A stretch of 64,000 nt of DNA from Defluviitalea saccharophila (GCF_038396635.1 NZ_CP121687.1:2294001-2358000), one strand, 5' to 3'; positions 17,307-26,188 are shown, counted from the stretch's first letter. Numbers and translations are program-made. Notes: generated by a model not told the origin, from the letters alone.

Positions 17307-17358
17307 AACAAAGAAAGTTGATCTTGCTTGCAAGGGATTAAACTTTCCTTGTTCAAAA
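17302..17358. repeat. Long nested hairpin between rpmE and yqhQ
   Basis: TTTTGAACAAAGAAAGTT (17302-17319) pairs with AACTTTCCTTGTTCAAAA (17341-17358) with one mismatch. The 21-nt loop itself contains CTTGC/GCAAG. It starts in the T run of the rpmE terminator. Confidence 0.75.
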
Positions 17359-17370
17359 TTGTAGTATTCT

Positions 17371-17429
17371 GCGATTTTTGAAATAAGAAAGCAAATTGCG
17401 GCAAAGTCGCGATTTATGAAATAGAAAAG
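17371..17429 (+). repeat. Two imperfect 21-nt direct repeats
   Basis: GCGATTTTTGAAATAAGAAAG (split as 17371-17380 and 17381-17391) is echoed at 17409-17429 by GCGATTTATG followed by AAATAGAAAAG. The spacing is 38 nt. They lie just before the yqhQ ribosome binding site. Confidence 0.6.
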
Positions 17430-17463
17430 TTGGTTTTTTACAATATAGTAGGGGGTGAGTGTA

Positions 17464-18381
17464 TTGAAGCGTACAAGTGTTGGAGGCCAGGCTGTTATAG
17501 AAGGCGTTATGATGAGAGGAACAAAGACTTATACAGTAGCAGTAAGAAAGCCGGATCAAGAAATTGTTATGGACAAAAAACCTGTTACTGCTATTATGAC
17601 GAAGTATGCTTTGTTTAAGCTTCCTCTTCTTAGAGGTGTTGCAACCTTTATCGATTCTATGGTAATAGGAATTAAAACTTTGGCTTACTCTGCAGAGTTT
17701 TTTGAAGTGGAAGAAGAAAGTGAGCCCTCAAAATTTGAAAAGTATTTAGAGAAAAAATTAGGGAACAAATTAGAAGATTATATGATAGGCTTTTCTATTA
17801 TTGTATCCATTGTACTGGGCATTGCTTTATTTATGGTAACCCCTCTTTTCTTATCCAGACTGTTTAAAAATCTTATTACGAATGTTTGGCTTCAGAATCT
17901 CCTGGAAGGCGTTATTAGAATAGGCATTTTTCTTATTTATATTTATCTGATTTCTAAAATGAAGGATATACAAAGGGTATTCCAGTACCATGGGGCAGAG
18001 CATAAAACCATTAACTGCCTTGAGCATGAAGAAGAACTGACCGTTGAAAATGTAAAAAAACACAGTCGTCTTCATAAGAGCTGTGGAACCAGTTTTCTTC
18101 TTATCGTCATGCTTGTCAGTGTTGCAGTCTTTGCAGTGTTTAACATAGCAAATCCGTGGCTTAGGGTGCTGAGTAGAATTATTTTTGTTCCACTGATTGC
18201 TGGAATTTCCTATGAAGTGATCCGATGGGCAAGGAAATCGGAAACTAAGCTGGCTTGCTGGATTAGTGTTCCTGGAATGTGGCTGCAAAAGACCTTTACC
18301 ACCAGAGAACCGGATGATGCACAGATTGAGGTAGCAATCACTGCATTGAAAGGAGTTCTGGAGGATGAAGAGGACAATTGA
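17464..18381 (+). CDS. yqhQ: DUF1385 family membrane protein YqhQ
   Basis: This 305-residue protein matches the DUF1385/YqhQ family. It opens with the conserved SVGGQAVIEGVMMRG, has about four hydrophobic segments in the middle, and contains the family hallmark YHGAEHKTINCLEHEEELTVENV (seen in segments around residues 175-200) and RLHKSCGTSF. The invariant His, Glu and Cys residues suggest metal binding. The function is not established. The likely start is TTG 17464, with AGGGGGTG 6-7 nt upstream; GTG 17455 lies inside that site. Its end overlaps prmC by 17 nt. Confidence 0.9.
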   Translation: MKRTSVGGQAVIEGVMMRGTKTYTVAVRKPDQEIVMDKKPVTAIMTKYALFKLPLLRGVATFIDSMVIGIKTLAYSAEFFEVEEESEPSKFEKYLEKKLGNKLEDYMIGFSIIVSIVLGIALFMVTPLFLSRLFKNLITNVWLQNLLEGVIRIGIFLIYIYLISKMKDIQRVFQYHGAEHKTINCLEHEEELTVENVKKHSRLHKSCGTSFLLIVMLVSVAVFAVFNIANPWLRVLSRIIFVPLIAGISYEVIRWARKSETKLACWISVPGMWLQKTFTTREPDDAQIEVAITALKGVLEDEEDN

Positions 18382-19225
18382 AAATGTTTTGGCTGAAGGG
18401 AAAAGTTTATTAAAAGATGCTAATATTAGAACCTGGGCCTTGGATGGGGAGATTCTTCTTTCCCATATTCTTTCTTTTTCCCGAGTTCAGCTTTTTACCC
18501 ATTCAAGAGATGAAATTTCAGAAGAACAGGAAAAAGCCTATAAAGAACTTATCTATAAAAGGCTAAAGGGAGCCCCTACTCAGTATTTAACCAATGAGCA
18601 GGAATTTATGTCTCTTCCCTTTTATGTGGATAGCAGCGTTTTAATTCCGAGGCAGGATACGGAAGTATTGGTAGAAACGGCATTGGATTTTATTAATAAA
18701 GAGAAAGAGTTTCAAGTTTTAGACCTGTGTACGGGTTCTGGCTGCATTGGCATTAGTATTGCCTATTATGCTCCTTTGTGTCGGGTGATAGGCATAGATA
18801 TTTCAGAAGATGCCCTTAAGGTGGCAGAGCATAATGCAAAGCTTAATAAAGTCAATGACAGAGTTCATTTTATAAAGAGCAATCTATTTGAAGAAGTTCC
18901 TACAAACTTAAAAGGAACTATTGATATGATTGTATCCAATCCCCCATACATTCCTACAGAGGAGATCAAAGAGCTTATGAAAGAAGTCAGTGCATATGAA
19001 CCAAGTATTGCCTTAGATGGGGGAAAGGACGGATTGGATTTTTATCGACTAATCGTTAGAGATGGCAAAGAATATCTTAAATCAGGGGGTATTTTGCTTT
19101 TTGAAATAGGATACAATCAAGGGGATGATGTCGTTAATCTCCTAAAATCTCAAGGATTTAGTGATGCTACAATAAAAAAGGATTTGGCAGGCCTTAATAG
19201 AGTGGTTTTTGGAATAAAAGAATAG
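18365..19225 (+). CDS. prmC: Release factor glutamine methyltransferase
   Basis: This 286-residue SAM-dependent enzyme N5-methylates the Gln of the GGQ motif in peptide release factors. An N-terminal helical domain (about 1-85) is followed by the Rossmann-type methyltransferase fold with [15 protein letters not shown] (SAM binding) and the catalytic [15 protein letters not shown] precedes the ATG. The start overlaps the 3' end of yqhQ by 17 nt, suggesting translational coupling. Its substrate RF1 is encoded by the next gene, 10 nt downstream. Confidence 0.97.
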   Translation: MKRTIENVLAEGKSLLKDANIRTWALDGEILLSHILSFSRVQLFTHSRDEISEEQEKAYKELIYKRLKGAPTQYLTNEQEFMSLPFYVDSSVLIPRQDTEVLVETALDFINKEKEFQVLDLCTGSGCIGISIAYYAPLCRVIGIDISEDALKVAEHNAKLNKVNDRVHFIKSNLFEEVPTNLKGTIDMIVSNPPYIPTEEIKELMKEVSAYEPSIALDGGKDGLDFYRLIVRDGKEYLKSGGILLFEIGYNQGDDVVNLLKSQGFSDATIKKDLAGLNRVVFGIKE

Positions 19226-19235
19226 AGGTGAAAAC

Positions 19236-20306
19236 ATGTTTGACAGATTAGAAGAAATTCTAAAAAAATACGAGCTTCTTTCAGAAAAGATAAGCGATCC
19301 TGAAGTCATCAGCAATCAAAGCGAATGGCAAAAAATGATGAAGGAATATAGCGATTTGCGTCCTTTGGTTGAAAAATATAAGGAATATAAAGCGACTAAA
19401 GAAGCCATTGAAGAAGCTAATATGCTTTTAGAAGATAATTTAGAAGAAGATTTCCGCCAATTGGTGAAAGAAGAGTTGGCAGAAAATAAGGCTAAAATCG
19501 TTGACATTGAAGAAGAGTTAAAGATACTTCTTCTTCCTAAAGACCCTAATGATGAGAAGAACGTTATCGTTGAAATTCGTGGAGGAGCAGGGGGAGATGA
19601 AGCAGCTCTCTTTGCAGGAGACCTTTTCAGAATGTATTCAAGATACGCTGAAAGAAAGCGCTGGAAAGTTGAAATTATGGACAGCAATGAAATCGGTGTG
19701 GGCGGATTTAAAGAAATCGTATTTATGATTCAGGGACAGGGTGCTTATTCAAGGCTCAAATATGAAAGCGGTGTGCACCGTGTTCAAAGAATTCCTGTGA
19801 CAGAGTCCGGAGGAAGAATTCATACCTCTACCGTTACCGTTGCCGTGCTTCCGGAAGCAGAAGAAGTGGATGTCGAACTCAATATGAATGATATTCGAGT
19901 GGATGTTTTCCGCTCTTCAGGAAATGGCGGACAAAGCGTTAATACAACAGACTCAGCCGTAAGACTTACCCATATGCCTACTGGAATCGTTGTAAGCTGT
20001 CAAGACGAAAAGTCTCAGCTTAAAAATAAAGAAAAAGCTCTAAAAGTGCTTAGAGCAAAATTATATGAAATAGAGCTGGAAAAGCAGCAAAAGGAATTGG
20101 CAGCGACAAGAAAAAGCCAAGTGGGAACAGGAAATAGAAATGAGAGAATCCGTACTTATAATTTCCCACAAGGAAGAGTAACCGATCACAGAATAGGATT
20201 GACCCTTCACAGATTAGACGATATTTTGGATGGGGATATAGATGAAGTGATTGAAAATCTTATTACAGTAGATCAAACTGAAAAGCTTAAAAGTGAAGTG
20301 CAATAA
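19236..20306 (+). CDS. prfA: Peptide chain release factor 1
   Basis: This 356-residue protein recognises UAA and UAG stop codons and triggers peptide release. The codon-recognition tripeptide is PVT (in [14 protein letters not shown]), the RF1-type PxT rather than the RF2 SPF. The catalytic GGQ lies in [17 protein letters not shown] at about residue 230. It follows prmC, whose product methylates that Gln. AGAGGTGAAAAC precedes the ATG. A palindromic terminator closes the yqhQ-prmC-prfA operon. Confidence 0.97.
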   Translation: MFDRLEEILKKYELLSEKISDPEVISNQSEWQKMMKEYSDLRPLVEKYKEYKATKEAIEEANMLLEDNLEEDFRQLVKEELAENKAKIVDIEEELKILLLPKDPNDEKNVIVEIRGGAGGDEAALFAGDLFRMYSRYAERKRWKVEIMDSNEIGVGGFKEIVFMIQGQGAYSRLKYESGVHRVQRIPVTESGGRIHTSTVTVAVLPEAEEVDVELNMNDIRVDVFRSSGNGGQSVNTTDSAVRLTHMPTGIVVSCQDEKSQLKNKEKALKVLRAKLYEIELEKQQKELAATRKSQVGTGNRNERIRTYNFPQGRVTDHRIGLTLHRLDDILDGDIDEVIENLITVDQTEKLKSEVQ

Positions 20307-20308
20307 AA

Positions 20309-20338
20309 GACGCCTAGGTTAGACGCCTAGGCATTTTT
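20309..20338 (+). terminator. Terminator after prfA
   Basis: GCCTAGG (20312-20318) pairs with CCTAGGC (20326-20332) and five T residues follow. Each arm contains the self-complementary hexamer CCTAGG. Confidence 0.85.
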
Positions 20339-20371
20339 ATGTACTTTTTTAGAGAATACTGTATGCAGAGT

Positions 20372-20400
20372 TTGAATTCAATAAATTTTTGTACTATAAT
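20372..20400 (+). promoter_or_regulatory. Sigma-A promoter of the antiporter operon
   Basis: TTGAAT (20372-20377) and exact TATAAT (20395-20400) are 17 nt apart. The leader of about 105 nt to the antiporter start is AT-rich; I see no known riboswitch fold in it. Confidence 0.7.
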
Positions 20401-20513
20401 TTTATTATTCATATTTATAAGAAAGAATCTTTACGACTATTTTAAATTTTAAAATGGAAAATTTATAATATACAGTCAATCATAAAATCATTATAGTTTA
20501 GGGAGGAACTATT

Positions 20514-21743
20514 ATGGGTGGTATCGAATCTATTTTACAGGGCTTGGAAGAAAAGAAGTTTCTTTTAGATTTAGTACTTCTTTTAAGTGCCGCTTCCATA
20601 GGAGGATGGTTTTCCGGGCTTATAAAAATGCCTAAGGTATTAGGGCAAATTCTTTTAGGAATTATTTTAGGTCCAACCGTATTAGGGTGGCTTGACGGAC
20701 AAAATGAAATGATTCACACAATGTCTGAAATTGGCGTTATATTTCTGATGTTTTTAGCAGGGCTGGAAACCGATATCAACGAATTAAAATCTTCAGGTAA
20801 AGGTGCTTCTATTATTGCAGCGGGGGGCGTAATTTTTCCCTTGTTTTTTGGAACAGCTATTCCTTATTTTTTCTTTAAACAATATCTTCCTGAAGGTACC
20901 GGACATCAGCAATTTCTTTTTGCCCTTTATATAGGAACCATTTTAACCGCTACTTCTGTTAGTATTTCTGTATCCGTTTTAAGAGATATGCAAAAGTTAA
21001 GCAGTAAAGAAGGTCTTTCCATACTAAGTGCAGCGATAATAGACGACGTACTGGGTATTATTTTACTGGCAGTCATTACAGGAATGGTTAATCCATCAGG
21101 GAATAGCAGCATCATTGGACTTGTTATTAGAATAATATCTTTCTTTGTACTAACTTTTATAGTTGGAGTTATCATATCTAAATTAATTACTTCTTTTGCC
21201 ATGGGCGCGGCTTGGAGTGAAAAGATTATCATTTTTGCAATCATATTATGTTTTCTCTTTGCGTTTATGGCGGAAGTCTTTAAGATTGCCGCTATTACGG
21301 GAGCATATCTTGTAGGAGTTATTTTCTCCACTACTCCTTATCAGAGAAAGATTACGGGAAGGATTCAAGTACTGGCATATTCTTTATTTACACCGATCTT
21401 CTTTGTAAGCATTGGCTTAAAGGTAGCCATTACATCAGAAATTCTTAAATACTGGAAATATGCCATTGTTGTTGTACTGATTGCTGTATTTGGCAAAATC
21501 ATAGGTTGCGGATTGGGCGCTTTATTATCTAAATTTAAATTAAGACAGGCAATCCAAATAGGTATTGGTATGATTGCCAGAGCGGAAGTAGCTTTGATTA
21601 TTGCCAGTCAAGGCGTTGCAAGCAAGGTTATATCTGATGCAACCTTTACAAGCATTGTTCTGCTGGTTGTGATCTCGACTTTGGTGACGCCCCCTCTTCT
21701 AAAGTATTCCTTCAGCAATGAGAAGACCGGAGAAGTTATTTAA
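20514..21743 (+). CDS. CPA2-type cation/proton antiporter (Kef-like membrane subunit)
   Basis: This 409-residue protein has about 12-13 membrane segments and aligns by pattern with the Na+/H+ exchanger domain of CPA2 transporters: MPKVLGQILLGIILGPTVLG near residues 39-58, FLMFLAGLETDI near 80, and SAAIIDDVLGIILLA near 175, which holds the paired Asp residues typical of electrogenic antiporters. It ends soon after the last membrane segment, so there is no fused TrkA-N/RCK regulatory domain as in KefB/C. Two PII-like genes follow in the same operon and could supply that regulation. GGGAGG precedes the ATG. Confidence 0.9.
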   Translation: MGGIESILQGLEEKKFLLDLVLLLSAASIGGWFSGLIKMPKVLGQILLGIILGPTVLGWLDGQNEMIHTMSEIGVIFLMFLAGLETDINELKSSGKGASIIAAGGVIFPLFFGTAIPYFFFKQYLPEGTGHQQFLFALYIGTILTATSVSISVSVLRDMQKLSSKEGLSILSAAIIDDVLGIILLAVITGMVNPSGNSSIIGLVIRIISFFVLTFIVGVIISKLITSFAMGAAWSEKIIIFAIILCFLFAFMAEVFKIAAITGAYLVGVIFSTTPYQRKITGRIQVLAYSLFTPIFFVSIGLKVAITSEILKYWKYAIVVVLIAVFGKIIGCGLGALLSKFKLRQAIQIGIGMIARAEVALIIASQGVASKVISDATFTSIVLLVVISTLVTPPLLKYSFSNEKTGEVI

Positions 21744-21786
21744 TATTAGGGAATCAAATACTAATTCATAAAGGAGAAGATACAAT

Positions 21787-22197
21787 ATGTATGCGTTATT
21801 TATTGTATTAAATGAAGTGGAATATCTTTCTGATATATTGTATAAAATACGACAATTGGGTATTAGGGGTGCAACGGTTATAGACAGTATGGGCTCCAGA
21901 TCAATTGAAGAAAAATCAAAATATGGTATCCCTTTAATTGGAGGATTTATGAAGTCCCTTGAGGGAGGCGTCCAAAGTAATAAAACGATCTTTTCAGTCA
22001 TAGAAAGAGAAGAACAGGTGGAACTAGTCATGGAGCATGTTGAAAAAATTCTTGGAGGAGATATGCAAAAGCCTAATAAAGGTATTATGTTTGTACTGCC
22101 TGTAACCCATCTGCGGGGAGGAGAGCTCCATAGGCATATTGAAAGCAGGGAAAACAAAAAGATCCTCAATAAAGAATTAGAAAGCGAATATTATTAA
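21787..22197 (+). CDS. PII-like signalling protein A, antiporter-linked
   Basis: This 136-residue protein has the size and secondary-structure pattern of the GlnB/PII superfamily: a beta strand (ALFIVLN), a helix, then GIRGATVIDSMGS, which corresponds to the GxTVxxVxGxG stretch of PII. A variable loop (about 40-65, the T-loop position) is followed by TIFSVIEREEQVELVMEHV and a C-terminal GIMFVLPV strand. The C-terminus adds a charged tail (about 112-136). It is clearly paralogous to the next gene. AAAGGAGAAG precedes the ATG, 43 nt after the antiporter gene. The PII assignment is by pattern; ligand is unknown. Confidence 0.7.
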   Translation: MYALFIVLNEVEYLSDILYKIRQLGIRGATVIDSMGSRSIEEKSKYGIPLIGGFMKSLEGGVQSNKTIFSVIEREEQVELVMEHVEKILGGDMQKPNKGIMFVLPVTHLRGGELHRHIESRENKKILNKELESEYY

Positions 22198-22230
22198 AAT
22201 CTGTATGTCAATGGATAAAGGGGCGATTGA

Positions 22231-22590
22231 ATGAAACCAAAAGGATATGTCCTTTTTGTGGTATTAAGTAATGCCAAAAATTTAAAAGCGGTATTAAAAT
22301 GCCTGAAGAAAATAAATATTACAGGAGCCACCGTCATGGATTCTGTAGGCTCTGCAAGTTTATACAGTATGGACGATATTTATATTCCTATGATTGCAAG
22401 CTCTATGAAAAATCTAGATAGCGGCAGGACCTACGGAAAGACCTTATTTTCTGTGGTTAAAGATGAGGCAACGGTACTGAAAGCTATGGATGAAATTGAG
22501 CATACATTAAATCTGGACATAAAAAACCCCGGCAAAGGAATCATGTTTTCTATCCCGATTTATTCCATGAAGGGGATTATTGAACATTGA
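22231..22590 (+). CDS. PII-like signalling protein B, antiporter-linked
   Basis: This 119-residue protein is a paralogue of the preceding gene: VLFVVLS for ALFIVLN, ITGATVMDSVGSAS for IRGATVIDSMGSRS, KTLFSVVKDE for KTIFSVIERE, and NPGKGIMFSIPI for KPNKGIMFVLPV. The loop between strands 2 and 3 differs (SLYSMDDIYIPMIASSMKN), as expected if the two bind different partners or form heterotrimers. It lacks the charged C-terminal tail of protein A. AAAGGGGCG precedes the ATG. It ends just before a strong hairpin that contains the ribosome binding site of the ZIP gene. Confidence 0.7.
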   Translation: MKPKGYVLFVVLSNAKNLKAVLKCLKKINITGATVMDSVGSASLYSMDDIYIPMIASSMKNLDSGRTYGKTLFSVVKDEATVLKAMDEIEHTLNLDIKNPGKGIMFSIPIYSMKGIIEH

Positions 22591-22613
22591 AACTTATATT
22601 CTATTTAAATTCC

Positions 22614-22656
22614 TCACCCCATAAGATAATTAATAAAATTGTATCTTATGGGGTGA
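22614..22656 (+). promoter_or_regulatory. Perfect hairpin holding the SD of the ZIP gene
   Basis: CACCCCATAAGATA (22615-22628) pairs perfectly with TATCTTATGGGGTG (22642-22655), plus one flanking T-A pair. The 3' arm contains the SD GGGGTGA of the ZIP gene, whose ATG is at 22661. The tail ATTTT is too short for a strong terminator. The element could terminate the antiporter operon weakly, block translation of read-through mRNA, or act as a switch. Confidence 0.75.
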
Positions 22657-22660
22657 TTTT

Positions 22661-23404
22661 ATGTTTTGGGCAATATCTAGTTTTGGTTTAGGGTATATGA
22701 CCGGATTTATTGGTATTTTAACGGGAATTATATTATCCTTTTTAACTTCAAAGAAAGGAAAAAGATTTCAAGGAACCGTTATGGGGTTTACAGCCGGACT
22801 GATGATTTCTACTGTTTGTTTCGATCTCTTGCCGGAAGCCTTTTTACGGGGAGGATTATATATTGGAATTATTGGAGTAACTCTAGGCGTACTTATAACA
22901 GTAAAGTTGGATCACACCCTTAATCATCATATGGAAAAAGTTAAGCACTTAAATGGCTCCCAATACCTTAAAACAGGATTGCTCATGGCTTTGGGAATCT
23001 CCATTCATAATTTACCGGAAGGTATTGCAATAGGTGCATTGGCTGGCAGTTCAATGGCTGCAGGTCTTAGGCTTGCCGTTATTGTAGCTCTTCACTGCAT
23101 ACCGGAAGGGGTTGCTATTGCCATTCCCTTAAAAGAAGCAGGAATCAAAAAGAAAGTCATCATTTATTATTCACTTATTTTTGCACTCCCTATGGGTCTG
23201 GGAAGTATCCTGGGATATTTAATTAGCGGCATATCCATACTATTTGTTTCTTTTTCTCTGGGATTAGCAGGAGGCATTATACTCTATGTTACTTGTGGGG
23301 AAATCCTTCCTGAATCAAAAGAAATGTGGGGAGGAAGATTGTCCACCATTGGAACGATGATCGGAATTATTTTAGGCATTACGATAGCCTCGCATATTGG
23401 ATAA
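22661..23404 (+). CDS. ZIP family divalent metal transporter
   Basis: This 247-residue membrane protein has about eight hydrophobic segments. The metal-transport signatures are HNLPEGIAIGALAG (about residues 113-126) and HCIPEGVAIAIPL (about 144-156), the HNxPEG and HxxPEG motifs of ZupT-like ZIP proteins that import Zn2+ and other divalent metals. The GGGGTG ribosome binding site is buried in a 14-bp hairpin whose 3' arm ends 5 nt before the ATG. Co-transcription with the antiporter operon is possible. The metal specificity cannot be read from sequence. Confidence 0.92.
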   Translation: MFWAISSFGLGYMTGFIGILTGIILSFLTSKKGKRFQGTVMGFTAGLMISTVCFDLLPEAFLRGGLYIGIIGVTLGVLITVKLDHTLNHHMEKVKHLNGSQYLKTGLLMALGISIHNLPEGIAIGALAGSSMAAGLRLAVIVALHCIPEGVAIAIPLKEAGIKKKVIIYYSLIFALPMGLGSILGYLISGISILFVSFSLGLAGGIILYVTCGEILPESKEMWGGRLSTIGTMIGIILGITIASHIG

Positions 23405-23447
23405 ATTATTTACTTTATCGGCATTTGTATATAAGATTCTATAAATA

Positions 23448-23476
23448 TTGACAAAGAAGAATAGACGTCATATAAT
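23448..23476 (+). promoter_or_regulatory. Consensus sigma-A promoter of the tetR-cheA operon
   Basis: TTGACA (23448-23453) and TATAAT (23471-23476) are both exact with 17-nt spacing, the best promoter in the window. Confidence 0.88.
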
Positions 23477-23488
23477 TTTACCAATAGA

Positions 23489-23504
23489 GTAAGTTATAAC
23501 TCAT
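23489..23504 (+). promoter_or_regulatory. Palindrome, candidate TetR operator
   Basis: AGTTATAACT (23492-23501) is a perfect 10-bp palindrome about 15 nt downstream of the -10 box and about 18 nt before the tetR-type start codon. The position fits autorepression by the encoded TetR protein, but there is no direct evidence. Confidence 0.45.
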
Positions 23505-23518
23505 CGGAGTGGTAAAAA

Positions 23519-24121
23519 ATGGATTTTAATTCCGTTCCTAAAAGAGAAAGCATTGTATTAAATGCCATTGATCTTATTCACGAATTTGGCATCCATTTGG
23601 TTTCCACGAAGGAAATTGCAAAAAGATTAGGCATTTCAGAAAGTACTGTTTTTAAATACTTTCCAAAGAAAAACCACATATTTCTGGCAGTTTTAGAGCA
23701 GTTCTCGTTATACGATCAGGACATATTCCGTACTTCTTTAGAAAAAGCAAAACAATTATCTCCTAAAAAAGCAATTCTGTTTTATATCGATTCCTATGCG
23801 GCCTATTATGAAAACTATCCTCAAATTACTGCGCTTATACAAGCCTGCGAACTTTTTAAAGGCATTTTGGAATTGGAGACTAAAGCTAAAGAAATTTCTC
23901 TGAAGCGCTTAGAACATATACAGGAACTTATTAGAATTGCTCAAGGGGCTGAAGGCATAAAACAAGATATATGTACGGAAATATTGGCAGATATGATTTA
24001 TTCAGTTTTTATAGGTCTTTGTCTTACATGGAGAACAAAAGAGTTTAAATTTTCTCTCAGAAGTGAAACAATGCAAGCCATTCAGCTTTTGTTGGATGCT
24101 CTTAGCAATGAAAAAGAATAA
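23519..24121 (+). CDS. TetR family transcriptional regulator
   Basis: This 200-residue protein has an N-terminal TetR helix-turn-helix (about 10-55): STKEIAKRLGISESTVFKYFPKKNHIF is the canonical recognition region (read in segments). The C-terminal helical domain (about 60-195) should bind an effector; its identity cannot be predicted. GGAGTGG precedes the ATG. The gene heads an operon: the cheA start follows its stop by 24 nt. It may therefore control the sensory genes behind it and itself through the palindrome at 23492. Confidence 0.9.
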   Translation: MDFNSVPKRESIVLNAIDLIHEFGIHLVSTKEIAKRLGISESTVFKYFPKKNHIFLAVLEQFSLYDQDIFRTSLEKAKQLSPKKAILFYIDSYAAYYENYPQITALIQACELFKGILELETKAKEISLKRLEHIQELIRIAQGAEGIKQDICTEILADMIYSVFIGLCLTWRTKEFKFSLRSETMQAIQLLLDALSNEKE

Positions 24122-24145
24122 TTATAAAGCCAGGGGGTGATATTT

Positions 24146-26188
24146 ATGTCTGAGCCATACTCTAACGAGCCGATGCTTGATATGTATATTTTTGAAACCA
24201 CGCAGAATATCGAGCAGTTAGAGACCCTTATACTTTTATGTGAAAAAAACAGTTCTTATGATCAAGAATCAGTTAATGAGATATTTCGCATCATGCACAC
24301 CATCAAAGGCACTTCTTCCATGATGCTTTTTAATAATATATCAACCCTTGCCCACTCTATGGAAGACTTGTTTTATTACATTCGTGAACAGAAACCTAAA
24401 GACATAGATTATTCTATTGTATCCGACTTGGTACTGGAAGGCATAGATTTTATAAAAGCTGAACTTCAAAAAATAATGGCTGACGAACCAGTTGACGGAG
24501 ACTGCGCCCACTTGATTGATAACATAAAAGAATTCCTTTCTTTAATTAAGCAGCAGAATCATTCGGATATCGATATTAAAAAACCGGTCTCAAATAGCAA
24601 GCAACAGTATTACATAGCACCGGATAAGTCGGGGAATTCTTTACAAGCTAATTATTTTAAAGCAACCATATTTTTTGAAGATGGCTGCGAGATGGAGAAT
24701 CTTAGGGCATATACCATCATACATACTTTAAAAGAATTGACCCAAGAGGTTTATTTTATTCCCGAAGATATCATGGAAAATGATCAAACGGCAGAAATTA
24801 TTAGAAAACAGGGATTTAAAGTCTATGTAAAAATAGATCTATCCTATGATGAACTCCACCAATTACTGATGCAGACCATATTTCTTAAGGATCTAGAACT
24901 TGTTCAGCTGGACAATGGCGAAGAGCTCAATCAGTATTTTAAGCCAGTTAAAAGAAGTGTAGAAGAAATTCCTATTAAAATCCCTAAGATTCAGCCTCAG
25001 GAATCCACTTCAGTTTCTGTTAATCAGAACATGATTAGTGTTAATGTAGAAAAGCTGGACAAACTTATGGATTTAGTAGGTGAAATGGTTATAGCAGAGG
25101 CAATGGTGGTACAAAATCCCGATTTAGTAGGATTAGAACTCAATAATTTCTATAAAGCTGCAAGACATCTGCATAAGATTACCAGTGAGATTCAAGATAT
25201 GGTGATGTCCATTCGAATGGTACCCCTTTCTACCACCTTCCATAAGATGTACAGGATTGTTAGGGATATGACCAGGAAACTCCATAAAGAAGTCAATCTT
25301 AAACTTATTGGTGAGGAAACGGAAGTTGACAAAAATATCATCGAGCATATCTCAGATCCCCTGATGCATTTAATTCGAAATGCCATTGACCATGGCATTG
25401 AGAACGGAGATGAGCGGGAAGCCTTAGGGAAACCCAGGGCTGGAAAACTCATCTTGGAAGCTAAAAATGCCGGCGGGGATGTTCTTGTCATCGTAAAAGA
25501 CGATGGCAGGGGCTTAAATAAAGAGAAGATATTAAAAAGAGCAAAAGAAAATCATCTACTTACCAAACCTGAAAGTGAAATGAGCGATAGGGAAATTTAT
25601 GAACTTATTTTACTTCCGGGATTTTCAACCAAAGACAGCGCATCCGAATTCTCGGGAAGAGGCGTTGGAATGGATGTGGTTTTAAAGAATTTAGAAACCA
25701 TTGGAGGATCTGTGACGGTTGATAGTATTGAAGGCAGAGGCACTACCATCACTTTAAAAATTCCTTTGACCTTGGCTATTATTGATGGAATGAATATAAA
25801 AGTCGGGGATTCCAGATACACAATTCCTACCGTGGCAATCAAAGAATCCTTTAGACCGAAGGAAACGGATTTAATTAAAGACCCAGACGGCAATGAAATG
25901 ATTATGGTGAGAGGAGAATGCTATTCCATTCTCCGTCTGCATGAGCATTTTGGAGTGAATACCGACATCAAAGACTTTTCTGAGGGTATTCTGATCATGG
26001 TAGAGCAGGGCAATAAATCCCTTTGTCTTTTTGCGGATCAATTATTAGGACAGCAGCAAGTTGTGGTTAAGGCATTGCCTAACTACATAAGAAATTTTAA
26101 AAAGATAGAGGGCTTAGCCGGCTGTACTTTACTGGGAGATGGAAGTATTAGTCTAATTCTTGATATAGCTGGACTCATAAGTAAATGA
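24146..26188 (+). CDS. cheA: Chemotaxis histidine kinase CheA
   Basis: This 680-residue kinase has the CheA order: P1/Hpt (about 1-110) with phospho-accepting His51 in HTIKGTSSMM, a P2-like spacer (about 150-265), the P3 dimerisation helix (VEKLDKLMDLVGEMVIAEA, about 295-315), the P4 ATPase with RNAIDHGIE, KDDGRGL and GRGVGMDVV, and a C-terminal CheW-like P5 domain (about 540-680). It would phosphorylate receivers in response to chemoreceptor input. The start is ATG 24146, with AGGGGGTGA just upstream; an in-frame GTG lies within that site. The next gene encodes its CheW partner. Confidence 0.95.
   Translation: MSEPYSNEPMLDMYIFETTQNIEQLETLILLCEKNSSYDQESVNEIFRIMHTIKGTSSMMLFNNISTLAHSMEDLFYYIREQKPKDIDYSIVSDLVLEGIDFIKAELQKIMADEPVDGDCAHLIDNIKEFLSLIKQQNHSDIDIKKPVSNSKQQYYIAPDKSGNSLQANYFKATIFFEDGCEMENLRAYTIIHTLKELTQEVYFIPEDIMENDQTAEIIRKQGFKVYVKIDLSYDELHQLLMQTIFLKDLELVQLDNGEELNQYFKPVKRSVEEIPIKIPKIQPQESTSVSVNQNMISVNVEKLDKLMDLVGEMVIAEAMVVQNPDLVGLELNNFYKAARHLHKITSEIQDMVMSIRMVPLSTTFHKMYRIVRDMTRKLHKEVNLKLIGEETEVDKNIIEHISDPLMHLIRNAIDHGIENGDEREALGKPRAGKLILEAKNAGGDVLVIVKDDGRGLNKEKILKRAKENHLLTKPESEMSDREIYELILLPGFSTKDSASEFSGRGVGMDVVLKNLETIGGSVTVDSIEGRGTTITLKIPLTLAIIDGMNIKVGDSRYTIPTVAIKESFRPKETDLIKDPDGNEMIMVRGECYSILRLHEHFGVNTDIKDFSEGILIMVEQGNKSLCLFADQLLGQQQVVVKALPNYIRNFKKIEGLAGCTLLGDGSISLILDIAGLISK

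Noticed and set aside
17851-18288. Long minus-strand open frame (145 codons) in yqhQ
   Set aside because: It is antisense to conserved yqhQ, with no ribosome binding site and no recognisable domain.
20401-20513. Possible c-di-AMP riboswitch before the antiporter
   Set aside because: Such switches often precede K+ transport genes, but the leader is short and AT-rich and shows none of the conserved GC-rich elements.
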